From the NCBI GenBank assembly GCA_016808115.1, contig JAEQBH010004568.1:62001-126000 (forward strand): a DNA stretch of 64,000 nt, read 5' to 3'. Origin of the DNA: Tetrastigma voinierianum. Taxonomy: Eukaryota; Streptophyta; Magnoliopsida; Vitales; Vitaceae. Position 1 is the first letter of the stretch. Every line of letters starts with the position of its first letter. The translations under genes and the position numbers were made by a program. The notes under the pieces are model-generated. The model was not told where the DNA came from. It saw only the letters and a list, made by a program, of their open reading frames with translations, and searched no databases. Below, in pieces: positions 24,183-33,595 of the stretch.

Positions 24183-24475
24183 TGTGATATTTATATTAAT
24201 CCCAAATCCTAAAAGCTTGAACTTTTAGGAGAGTTGGTCATTTAACATGATATCAGAGCAAGGTTGGTTTGGCAAGAGATTATATGTTCGAACCACCTTT
24301 TTGCAATTTGAATCCCCATTTGTTTATTTGAAAGTTCGTGAAGGATTATTTGGTTTGTTTGACTCTCCACATGTGGATATGCGGCCGCCAGTAAAGAGGG
24401 TGTCGAGAAACATGATTTTTATATTAAACTCAAATCCTAAAATCTTGAAATTTTACAAGAGTTGATCTTTTAACA
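24183..24475 (+). mobile_element. Tiny TRIM-like element with 65-75 bp terminal repeats
   Basis: A left terminal repeat at 24183-24247 (TGTGATATTT to TTTAACA) and a right one at 24401-24475 (TGTCGAGAAA to TTTTAACA) share ATATTAA, then CAAATCCTAAAA and CTTGAA, then TTTTA and a GAGTTG block. Directly after the left copy comes TGATATCAGAGC (24248-24259), one mismatch from the plant iMet PBS. Before the right copy AAAGAGGG is a short polypurine tract. The complete unit is only about 293 bp and non-coding, which fits a terminal-repeat retrotransposon in miniature that relies on another element for enzymes. Confidence 0.6.
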
Positions 24476-24479
24476 ATTT

Positions 24480-25765
24480 TCAAATAATTTTAAAATAAAA
24501 GGGTTACTTGTTTTGCAAGAATTAATCTATATCTTTAAAATCACGAGAAAAGTTACATAAGGACACCTTTTAGATAAATATGTACTTGGGATATAGTTAT
24601 AATGCGGGAATGAGACAAAATGGTCATGTGGATGTAGTTATTAAGTGAGACATGGTTTTGATTAATCGAACCGTGCCATAAAATGGAGCTAGTGCCATAT
24701 AATTCATCCACGATTTATAGATGGGATTGGGAAGTGCTGACTCATACAAGTAAGAAGCGATTTTAGTTTTTTTTTTATAAATTTTGATCGATGCGAAACC
24801 ACAATTTCTGTATTTATAAAAAGCATGTGGCGAGACTAAAAAACCAGATTATATAAAACAAAAACCAAAATTGGTAATCGATTCGATTAACCTAATTCTG
24901 ATTCGGTCTCGGTCGCTTTTACGTCATTTACTGTTTCTTTTGTTTTATTTATCACCCCTAGTAGTTATCATGTGATTTATCATTACACTTTCAATGACAT
25001 TTTTGTCCAAAAATGAGACATTTTTTAGGTTACTTTTGCAAGTGGTCATTCTTGCAAATATTTTTGGGATTAGTCCCTTTTTAATCCAATTTCTCTTTGA
25101 TTAAATGGCTTTTGAAAACAAAAACTTTCGACAAAAATATTCTAATTGTTTTTTTTATAAAAATAACATTTATTTATTTGATTACACTCTAGTTTAAAGG
25201 TAGTAAAGTGTCCACACTAGGAGTCGAATCTGTGGCCTCCTCATTATGCCTTTGCTTGTTTTAATGATAAACGCTCTACTACTTGAATTAAGCATGATGG
25301 GCAAAATAACATTTATTATAAAAACACGAAGATATTGTGTACAATAACAATAATGACAAAAGGGCATTTTTGTCCAAAATGGATTATGTTTTCTTTGAAA
25401 ATAATAGTATTTTTGACAAAAATACTCTTTATTTATTTATGTATTTACATGCATGTTTTAAAATAAATGTTGCTACCCTAATAAAACAAGGAAGGTATTT
25501 TGTCAAAATAAAGTAAAAATTTGATGAAATGTTAGATTTACGAGGTGGGTTTCAAAAGCATTTTTAATCAAATAACCCTTTATTTTATTAGTATGACCTT
25601 CTTTTTATGGCCGTAATTATGTTTAGTCAAATTTGTAGGTTTTATACCAATTTATTATGCTATTAACTTTGATATTGTTGTTTCATCATTTATGATTTTT
25701 AGTAATTTGTATCTTGGATCTATCGATTTATTGCAAAAAAAAAAAAAAAATATTATTTTATTAGT
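24480..25765. other. AT-rich repeats, no gene
   Basis: The sequence shares TTTTTGTCCAAAA, a TTTTGCAAG...GGTCATT block and TTTTTAATCAAATAACCC with 11010-13010, so it is a dispersed AT-rich repeat family present on both sides of element A. A poly-A run is at 25735-25750. No coding sequence is supported. Confidence 0.5.
25190..25300 (-). mobile_element. tRNA-like SINE fragment
   Basis: On the minus strand a B-box-like GATTCGACTCC (+ strand GGAGTCGAATC at 25220-25230) lies about 60 bp downstream of an A-box-like AGTAGTAGAGCG. That layout is typical of the tRNA-derived head of a SINE, or of a decayed tRNA pseudogene. No cloverleaf closes convincingly, and the poly-A or poly-T tail is unclear. Confidence 0.3.
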
Positions 25766-25999
25766 ATGACCATCATTGTTATGACATGGTCATCTTCTAT
25801 CTCAATTTTTATTCCGGTGGTGGCCAGTGAGAATGGAGAGGGAACAACAAGCACTCAGAATAGTTTTATGAAAGCCGCCCGACAACATCTTGTGCAAGCG
25901 TGGCGTCAGTGGCTGCGAGTGGAGCATGTATGTATTTTTATCATAAGCCGATGCTTATTTGTGGGACTTGCAAAGAATTTGGTGCATATGAATTAAACT

Positions 26000-28664
26000 T
26001 AGAATTTAATCCTCTTAAATTACATTCTGAATTCATTATAACATTCTAATGATCTTCTTCCTCATTAAGAGAGTCAAGGAGTTGAATAGAAAGAAAGATA
26101 TTGTGTGCCTTATCTTATCATATCCTCGTGACTTGACTAACAAGAGAGACATAAAGCGGTTTCGAGATGTTTTGAAGATAAATCTGAAATCTGGAAGATT
26201 TTCAAGCCGGGAAAGAATCTGAGTCTTTGAGGTATCTTACGAAACTACTACTATTCTTGAAGCATTATAATGATATTGAAGCTTTTGTTCCACCAGTGAT
26301 CATTGAGAAGATGGCTGAGAAAACATTGCATGTAACACAGCCTGATGAAAATTTACATAATTTGGTTGTTAATTTTGCTACTCGCCAAATTCTTGAAGAA
26401 ATAGAAAATCCTGAAGTCCTAAGGATTAGGATCTCGGGAAGGATCTTATAAAAGTAATATCGGCGATGAAAGATCTACCACGAGATACGAAAAAGGTTTA
26501 ATATTGTCATTCGGGTTGATGCCTCATTATATCTGGATATCAAAGGTATAGAAGAGGAAATCGCGACACAATTAGGCTTCTCGTTTAACGAATGGGTGTT
26601 GAGCAAAGTCTTGAAAAACTCAAGCTTCTTAATCATTACGGATGACATTTGTAAACATTCGATCTGTATGAAATGGGAAGCAAATTATGGTGGAACTCAA
26701 AGGGAAAATTCAAAAATACTTTGTACAACTAGATATCAGCAAAAGAATGGCAGTGGATCTAGTGATCCAGTTTGGATGATCATTTGTTATCTTGGGAACT
26801 CTTTTGTTTGAATCTTGGCCAAATTGGCATTCGGGTTTCCAACATAGAGCTCTTGATGTGGTTTGAAAAGTGTTATGGCCATTTAATTCTTTGTTGTTCT
26901 AATGGCAGAGCTTTTGAAAATGGTATTCAATGCCTGACATGAGGAACATGCATCTTATATACTAAGCTTGCCTCATGGGTCCTCACATGAAAGATAAAGT
27001 TTTGTGTAGTGCACTAGCATTCATTATGGAGCGTTTGGGTTCGCGGTGAGATAATGTAAAGTCTTGTGCATTTATGAGGAGGGAAAGGATGAACAAAGTT
27101 GATTTGATTCTGGAGTGGATCAAACGTGCCCTAATCGGCACGCTTGATGAAGGAGAAAAGATTGTTCAAGATCTTGTTGGTGCCTTCTTGTTAGAGAGTT
27201 CTCAAGATGGAAAATTTGTCCGAATGCGAGATGAAATCCATGAGGTTCTAGTAAATTCACGGTTTCTTTTGCTTGGTGGAAAGGGTCTTACTAAGGCACC
27301 AAAAGGTTTGGCATGGGAGGAAGCCAGTGAAATTCATCTGATCAATAATAGATTGTCCCATACTAAAATAAGATCTTTAACACAATCCCTTTACGGGTTG
27401 GCACAACTGCAAAGACTATTTCTGAGAGGATGTAAACTCTTCATGGAGCTACCACCTGAAGTTGGAAGACTTAGTAATCTTGAGGGGACTGAAATTATAA
27501 GGCTACCTGTGGAAGTTGGGAAGGTTGACAAATTTAACCTGCTTGAAAATGGCGTTTTATGGGGATAATGACAAAAGAACAGGTATTAATCGATACTCAA
27601 ACAGTATAATTCCTCAGGGGGTAATGTCTAATCTAGTTCATTTGAAAGAAGTAATCATAGATGTGAATCAGGAAGTGATGATAGCGATGGAATGCCAATG
27701 TATGAAGGAAATTGTAGAGAGGTGGTGCGGCTTAGATCAATTAGAGCTCTTCAACACTTGCACGAAGTTGTACTTTTCAATGACTTGATAGAGATCCTCC
27801 CAGTAAACCTCTCGGGAATGCGCTTTAGTTTCTTGTTGGCGGCCGTCTAAAGTCCATAATATCGGACTACCACTTGAAGCGTAAATTTGAAGAACAAGAA
27901 GATGCTTAAAACATTTGAGCGATAAAGGTGTCCGGCTAAAATTAAGGGTACTTAGGCTTACTCTTTGCATTTTTTCTTGATCGTCATTCGGCTACTACGG
28001 TTTATCGAGTTCGAATTGAAAATATGAGGAATCTAAAAGTTTGTGTATTAGGTGAGTGTGATGAGATTCAAACCATTACAGGTCACGGCCCGGATGATGA
28101 TCATGGAGATGTGTATTTGAATCACTGAGTATTTGGATATTCATTATATAAATTGAGAGCATTTGGAAAGGGCCACTTGGATAGGGTTCTATCACATCTA
28201 AGGTTTAGTCTTTGTGTATATGCCCCCGATTGACCTACCATTTTTACTTTCATGTCGGGCTTTTTAAATCTCGAACTTAGAGGTTAGCATTTGTTGAAGA
28301 TTGCCCTGAAATTGAAAGCATAGTAGTGACTCATAATCCTAATGGTTCTGAACCAATGTTGTGGAGAAGGTATTTATTCCCAAAATTGAAGAGGATATCA
28401 CTTCATTACATGCTAAAGCGGTGGTATGGTCTCGCATTTAGCGATTCAGAATGGATGAGCCTGTATGATTGTCCAAGCCTAAAAACTCTTTCCACAGAGG
28501 AAGTTAGCAGTGATGATTTAAAGGTGATAATAGGAGAGGCAGAATGGTGGAGAGAGTTGAAGTGGGATAAATCAAAATGGTCTGAGCCACCACCTAATCT
28601 TGATGCTATCTTTGTTCCAATTGAAAAGTACATAGATTTGGTCACGGTTAGCAGAAATCAATGA
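26000..28664 (+). pseudogene. CC-NBS-LRR disease-resistance gene relic (copy 2)
   Basis: A broken resistance gene read in shifting frames. At 26227-26451 there is NDIEAFVPPVIIEK and a helical N-terminal stretch. NB-ARC: no GxGKT P-loop is seen where expected (about 26430-26460); kinase-2 appears as FLIITDDI at 26626-26649 instead of the usual LDD, and RNBS-B as KILCTTRYQQ near 26716-26745. GLPLA is not readable. At 27074-27560, LILEWIKRALIGTLDEGE and then VRMRDEIHEVL (an MHD motif turned MRD) match the winged-helix end. LRRs follow (LYGLAQLQRLFLRG, LPPEVGRLSNLE, LPVEVGKL), with a frameshift at about 27525. The C-terminal end reads LKVIIGEAEWWRELKWDKS, typical of RPS2-like CNLs, with a stop at 28664. 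Numerous stops make it a pseudogene unless the assembly has base errors. The family call is firm; the clade is inferred. Confidence 0.85.
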
Positions 28665-29550
28665 TCAACTTCAAGCGCAGATTCAGAAAATAGAACTTTC
28701 TCAACAGTCAGATTATTTTCCCATTCCTCTTTTTCTTCATCTATCTTGAGATTCTGTTATTTGCCATTGTCTGTTCATACTTAAATAATTCATTATAGGA
28801 TTGCTGCAAGTTGCTAGTTTTCCTCCAAACACTTGTTTTCTTTTGATAAGACTTCTTTAATTTCAGAATAAGCAACATTTGCATTATCTGTGTCCAAGTC
28901 TTGTATTCACCTGCCTCATATTTGGTATTTTGTTTGTCAATGAGGGACAGGTCCTAGTGATGACTCCTTGAAGGCCCTTGCAGTAGCGGATGGAACAAGC
29001 TTGAAGCAGAAACAACATGCCTAGCTTTACCTATTATGGCTAATTTCCCGACATTGGCTGATTATCTTAGTCATGATTGTTGTTTGTTTAGTTATTTTCA
29101 TGTTGTACTTGGTTGTGGAGAGAAAGGAAACTCAGAACCTTACAGAAACAATGCTTGGATTATGAAACCTTGATTCTCTAGTCTATTTGAATAATTGGTG
29201 ATGTGAACTTGTTGTATGCTTGAATTCGATTATTCAAAATCACTTCCTTTATTTTGTTAAGTACTTATAATATTCAGTCTGATCAGCAATTGCTTGAGTG
29301 TTGAGCAAAAAATTACTTACTAAATTTTAATTTTCACAAGGGATAGAGTGAAATTAAGGAAAATTGTGATTACAGTTGATTTCCATTGCCAAATAAGATG
29401 AATTGGAGGAATCATTATTCAATATCCTGGCAAATTTAGGTCTCTATTTTATAAAGTTATTTTACTTAACATTCTTTTTCTTTTTTTTGTTTTTCCTGAA
29501 AATCAAAGGTAAACTTCAAATTTACTCACACAGAATTAGAGTTTGGCTAA
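28665..29550. other. 3' flank of the NBS-LRR relic
   Basis: Non-coding sequence with introns or UTR character but no recognisable motif. The ORF at 29403-29606 is hydrophobic, T-rich and low complexity, so I do not call it a gene. Confidence 0.45.
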
Positions 29551-29635
29551 TTAGAGAACTTTTGGCTATCAAATCCATCCGGCCTACATACTTCAACTTC
29601 ATATGACACAAGTTTTCTCAATATATATTTTTTGT
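29551..29635 (+). repeat. Duplicated host block, copy 2 left part
   Basis: It matches 13294-13382 and runs straight into the TGTAACGATCC repeat here. This is the uninterrupted version of the segment that element A split in copy 1. Confidence 0.7.
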
Positions 29636-29972
29636 AACGATCCGATCCAACAATGTAGATATTATCCATTTTAAGCCTAAGGGACCCTCACGGCTTTAAA
29701 ACCCCCTATATAGACACAAAGTCCTTGTTATGTCCTATGGGATTGCAGGTCAAACACCCCATACAGGGCTAAACGGAATGGACCCCCACACCCAGGTTAG
29801 AATCAACTTTGTTACCATTTGTAACGACCCGACCCAATCATGTACATATTGTCCATTTTTAATCCAAGGAGACCTCACGGCTTTAAAACACATCTACTAG
29901 TATGAGAGGATCTTACATTTATATAGTCTTAGGAACTTTTTCTTCTATCAGATGTAGGATGTTACATTTTCA
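29633..29972 (-). mobile_element. Cassandra-like TRIM pieces upstream of BSP
   Basis: Two TGTAACGA(T/C)CCGA(T/C)CC starts occur at 29633 and 29820. Each is followed by a GTA(G/C)ATATT(A/G)TCCATTTT block, CCTCACGGCTTTAAAAC and, in the second, TATATAGTCTTAGGAAC through GATGTTACA (29972). The joint TTGTTACCATTTGTAACG at about 29811 reads on the minus strand as an LTR end GTTACA followed by a degenerate PBS (AATGGTAACAAAG). This layout suggests minus-strand LTRs of about 150-190 bp. The family name is by resemblance only. Confidence 0.5.
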
Positions 29973-30277
29973 ACATGAAAAGCCAGACCCACCCCATGAT
30001 TTCCACCTAATTATTGCTTGACAGTCTATATATTTTGAAAAAAATCCTATTTTCCATGGACTGTCTGATCTGCCAATCTCTTTGATAGTTCTCTGATTAA
30101 ATCACTTATGGACTCTTCCAGCTGAAAGAAAACAACCTTCCCGGGGCTAAAAGGAAAAGCATTAATTTTGTGGAGCAAGCAAAATGGTAGAAGTCCAAGT
30201 CAAGATCAATACACAGTTTTCTTCAATGGCAGAAGCTTGTGTGGAAACAAACAGAAAACAAGCAGCTAGCTAGAGCT
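29973..30277 (+). promoter_or_regulatory. 5' region of the truncated BSP gene
   Basis: The region between the TRIM and the BSP start is strongly conserved with 23716-23985, notably the last 100 bp. This could mean retained promoter or leader sequence, or just recent duplication. I do not assign a TATA box or transcription start. Confidence 0.4.
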
Positions 30278-30486
30278 ATGGCTAAACATGTGCTCCTCCT
30301 CTCTTCCCTTGCAATTCTATCAACAATAACCCGCCATGGAATCGATGCAATTGATCTTTTTGTCACCAACAATGTCGGAAACAGCACAGGCAGCGTCCAA
30401 TTCAGAGACAAGATCGGTCTTAACTACAGTAGGAAAACACTAGCATCAGCCACTGACTTAATATGGAAGAAGTCAGTCAAGAATGT
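30278..30486 (+). pseudogene. Plant basic secretory protein (BSP), truncated at 5' exon
   Basis: The ATG at 30278 opens MAKHVLLLSSLAILSTITRH, a basic residue plus hydrophobic core typical of a signal peptide, with likely cleavage after GIDA (residue 24). The mature start IDLFVTNNVGNSTG, then RDKIGLNYSRKTLASATDLI, is the N-terminus of the plant basic secretory protein family. This family is extracellular and pathogen- or stress-related, and usually about 220-230 residues with a downstream HExxH metalloprotease-like motif. Only about 70 residues survive. Frame and homology stop at 30487, where a miniature LTR retrotransposon begins, and the HExxH half is not found on the other side. The start was chosen because the 13 upstream codons are low-complexity and the signal peptide begins here. 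The gene is dead; whether the TRIM killed it or entered a relic is unknown. Confidence 0.75.
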
Positions 30487-30988
30487 TGTTAGAATATGTC
30501 TCAAATTCCTAATTAGTATTAATTCCTTTTTGTAAAGAATATTTTATAGGATAATTCCTAGTTGTTATATTATTGTAATGTTAGGTTTCCTTATAAAATA
30601 AGGAAAGCTTTTAAGAATATCCCTATAAATATTATGGGTCACGAGGGGAAAAAGTTAAGCGAGAGATGAGCTTGTAAAGGTTATTCTGTATGTGCAAAGA
30701 TGTAAGGGTTTTTGGGATTGGTAGTTTTGTGAGGTATTTTCTCGATATTGTGGGCATCCTAAGGTTTTGTGATTTTATGATTTTTCCTAGTCGTTGTAAT
30801 ACTTTGATATTCCAATGTTGTACTCTATGTTTTCAAGAACAGTGGAAAGATTATCTCTCAACCGTGGTTGTAGGCATGATTGGCCGAACCACGTTAAAAC
30901 CCTCATGTACATTTATGTTGATTACTTTATATCTTTGTGTTCTTTGAATCGATATTCTCATGCATCAAAGCTTCCGCAATTTATAACA
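30487..30988 (+). repeat. TRIM array LTR1
   Basis: 502 bp, TGTTAGAATATG to TTATAACA. CCTATAAATAT at about 30622 is a likely TATA box. Confidence 0.85.
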
Positions 30989-30990
30989 AA

Positions 30991-31002
30991 TGGTATCAGA
31001 GC
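30991..31002 (+). other. TRIM primer-binding site
   Basis: TGGTATCAGAGC is a perfect match to the plant initiator-Met tRNA 3' end complement, two bases after LTR1. The equivalent site after LTR2 (about 31651) has decayed to ATCTTGAGC. Confidence 0.9.
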
Positions 31003-31150
31003 TCCAGGTTAAAGATCTCTAGAAGAACAAAAGATTACGGAGCACACAAGATGAAGATAAGAGGAATTTATGTTCAAGGTGGAGTCGGTTGCTCTCTCAT
31101 CAAGATGTGCTGGATGATTGTCTTGATGGAATTTGATCCAAGGTGAAGAT

Positions 31151-31648
31151 TGTTAGAATATGTCTCAAATTCCGAATTATTATTAATTCTTCTTGTAAAG
31201 AATATTTTATAGGATAATTTATTGTTGTTATATCCTTGTAATATTAGGTTTCCTTATAGAATAAGAATAACTTTTAGGAATATCCCTCTAAATATTCTAG
31301 GTCATGAGGGGAAAAAGTTATGGGAGAGATGAGCTTGTAAAGGCTAACCAGTGTGTGTAGAGATGTAAGGGTTTTTGGGATTCGGAGTTTTGTGAGGTAT
31401 TTTCTAGGTATTATTAGCATCCTAGGGTTTTGTGATTTTATGATTTTTTCTAATCATCGTAATACTTTGATACTTCAATCTTGTACTCTATGTTTTCAAG
31501 AATAGTGAAAGATTCCCTCTCACCCGTGGTTATAGGCATGATTGCCAAAACCACGTTAAAACCCTCGTGCATATTTATGTTGATTACTTTACTTTTGTGT
31601 TCTTTGAATTGATATTCTCGTGCATCAAAGCTTTCGTGATTTATAACA
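31151..31648 (+). repeat. TRIM array LTR2
   Basis: 498 bp, the same ends as LTR1. It acts both as 3' LTR of the first unit and 5' LTR of the second, as expected from unequal LTR recombination. Confidence 0.85.
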
Positions 31649-31802
31649 AAATCTTGAGCTCAAGTTAAAGATCTCTAGAAGAACAAGATTCTGAAGCACA
31701 CACAAAATGAAGATAAAAGAAATTTTAGTTCGAGGTGGAGTTGGTTGCTCTCATGAATGTCTTGGATGATTTACTTGATGGAATTTGATCAAATATAGAG
31801 AT

Positions 31803-32300
31803 TGTTAGAATATGTCTCAAATTCGAATTAGTATTAATTCCTTTTGTAAAGAATATTTTTAGGATAATTTCTAGTTGTTATATTATTATAATATTTAAGG
31901 TTTCCTTATGGAATCGGAAAGCTTTTAGGAACATCTCTATAAATATTCTAGGTCTCAAGGGAAAAAAAAGTTATGAGAGAGATAAGCTTGTGAAGGCTAT
32001 TCGGTGTGTATAGATGTAAGGGTTTTTGGGATTGAGAGTTTAGTTAGGTATTTTCTCGGTATTATGAGCATCCTAGGGTTTTGTGATTTTATGATTTTTT
32101 TCTAGTCATCACAATACTTTAATACTCCAATATTGTACTATGTGTTTTCAAGAATAGTGGAAAGATTCCCCTCATCCGTGGTTGTAGGCATGATTGCCCA
32201 AACCACGTTAAAACCCTCGTGTACATTTTTGTTGATTACTTTATCTTTGCGTTCTTTGAAACGATATTCTCGTGCATCAAAACTTCCTCTTTTCATAACT
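31803..32300 (+). repeat. TRIM array LTR3
   Basis: About 498 bp. The start is conserved, but the 3' end has degenerated to TTCATAACT, so the boundary is approximate. I find no clean target duplication with the 5' side (AATGT). Confidence 0.75.
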
Positions 32301-32447
32301 TGCACAAATCTTCTATTTATTTTCTCCTTGACACCGCAAATCAATTAAGCTATTTAATTAGAATAGTTATTTTCAATATGAAAAGGTAATTATGATTTAC
32401 TATAAGTTAGGTGATTCTTTGAGTGGTCATCTTCATCTTGAGCTTTA

Positions 32448-32751
32448 GGCTCCGTTTGGAACCCGGAAAGTACTAAAGAAAGAAAATAAAGAGGAAACAT
32501 AAAGGAAAAGTGGAAGGAAAACAAAAAATTCGTTTAAACTTAATAAATTAGTTCTAAATGTATATTCAAACTCATTTTATTTGTTTCTCTTTATTAAATA
32601 AGGACCAACAAATTAAAAAAAATATGTAAAATTTTGAGGAATTTTGATTATATTTGAATTTGTTTTATATTTTTCAAGGTAGAAATCAACCATGGAAAAT
32701 CATTTTCCTTATTTTTTCTTTCATAAGTACTTTCCAACTTCCAAATGGGCC
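32448..32751. mobile_element. Tourist-like MITE with TTA target duplication
   Basis: A 304 bp non-coding insert with about 25 bp imperfect terminal inverted repeats: GGCTCCGTTTGGAACCCGG then AAAGTAC on the left, GTACTTTCCAACTTCC then AAATGGGCC on the right. It is flanked by TTA on both sides (32445-32447 and 32752-32754). The duplicated host copy at 37716-37730 has the uninterrupted site GAACTTTAATAAA, which is the empty target with a single TTA. A 3 bp TTA duplication with GGC...GTTTGG ends fits the PIF/Harbinger (Tourist) group. Confidence 0.8.
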
Positions 32752-32891
32752 TTAATAAATGGTATTAATCTTGTAAAGCTGAATAAAGTTTCCTGCAAAG
32801 ATTCCTTGTAAAACCTGAACAAGATTGTTAAAAAAAAGTTATTAATCTTGTAAAAGTAGAAAGACTCCTTTGCAAAATTAAAATTATGACT

Positions 32892-32952
32892 TACTCTTTT
32901 TTTGTTTTTGTTTTTTTTTGTTTTTTGTTTTTTTTTTTTTTTTTTTTTTTTA
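32892..32952. repeat. Poly-T/TTTTTG tract
   Basis: TTTTTGTTTTTG units grade into an uninterrupted run of more than 20 T. It might be the tail of a minus-strand retroposon, but no body was recognised. Confidence 0.8.
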
Positions 32953-33595
32953 TGTTCTTTGGAACAAAAAAAAAATCAGGAAAACACATTATGTGTTCTC
33001 TATTCAAAATGACATTTTCAAAGAACATTTTTAGCTGTTTTGTGCACTTGCTTAGAATTGTTTGAAAAAATAATTATATAAATATGTTGAATGCTTAAAA
33101 ATTAAGATATAGGGCATAAAAATTATTTTTAAAACATATCTACAAATATTTAAAATAGGTGAAAAACATTCTATGCTTCAAACAAGCATACACAAGAATT
33201 TCAATTAGAACTATTTTGGCTGTAATTATGAAATAGGTCCTAAGTAATTATTAAGGGTTTGAGTTCTAACATAGACTCTTCTATGGAAAGATTATAGAGT
33301 TGTTATTGAAAGGTTGAGAAGGTAGCATTTGAGTACTTTATTGGGGGAAATGTTTTGCATATAAGCTTTTTCTTTAATAAGCTTATTTTTTTTTTGGATT
33401 TTAACTTGGTTTATAATTTAGGAAGCAATTTTAGCAATCCTAGGCTCATACTCATATGATCAATTTGATGTAAGTTTTCAGTAAAAATTTATGTGAAATG
33501 AAGCCTTATTTTTCCTTCAACAATAAGTATATGTAAGAAGTATTATAAGAATGTAAATGTAATCATTTCATCTTTAGCTCATTCACCAAAAATAT

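Larger units (their letters stand above)
30487..32300 (+). mobile_element. Tandem TRIM array: LTR-internal-LTR-internal-LTR
   Basis: Three direct copies of a roughly 500 bp LTR alternate with two roughly 155-160 bp internal segments. Each LTR begins TGTTAGAATATGTCTCAAAT, and the first two end TTATAACA, giving TGTTA/TAACA inverted ends. After LTR1 the sequence AA is followed by a perfect iMet PBS, TGGTATCAGAGC, and before LTR2 the purine-rich AAGGTGAAGA is a polypurine tract. No gag or pol fits in 160 bp, so this is a non-autonomous miniature element of copia type (inferred from LTR ends and PBS style). The ORFs across it are chance. It starts at the break of the BSP gene. Confidence 0.85.
32360..33595 (+). 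repeat. Duplicated host segment, copy 1
   Basis: GAATAGTTATTTTC and GGTCATCTTCATCTTGA (32366-32441) recur at 37641-37718. GCAAAATTAAAATT (about 32874) and the long run from 33200 (GTAATTATTA, GGTTTGAGTTC, GAGTACT, GATCAATTTG, CTTATTTTT) recur at 49130-49440. Copy 2 is split by element C. This copy instead carries a MITE at 32448-32751 and a poly-T-rich insertion at about 32890-33200. No gene is recognised in the shared sequence. Confidence 0.7.

Noticed and set aside
25766..25996. ORF just upstream of the NBS-LRR relic, considered as its first exon
   Set aside because: VASENGEGTTSTQNSF followed by a tryptophan-rich part shows no coiled-coil or RPW8 pattern, and no splice join to 26000 onwards can be shown. 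It remains a weak possibility.
30690..31146. ORFs of 65-85 residues in the TRIM array
   Set aside because: They lie in LTR sequence, are not conserved between the three LTR copies because of frameshifts, and have no motif.
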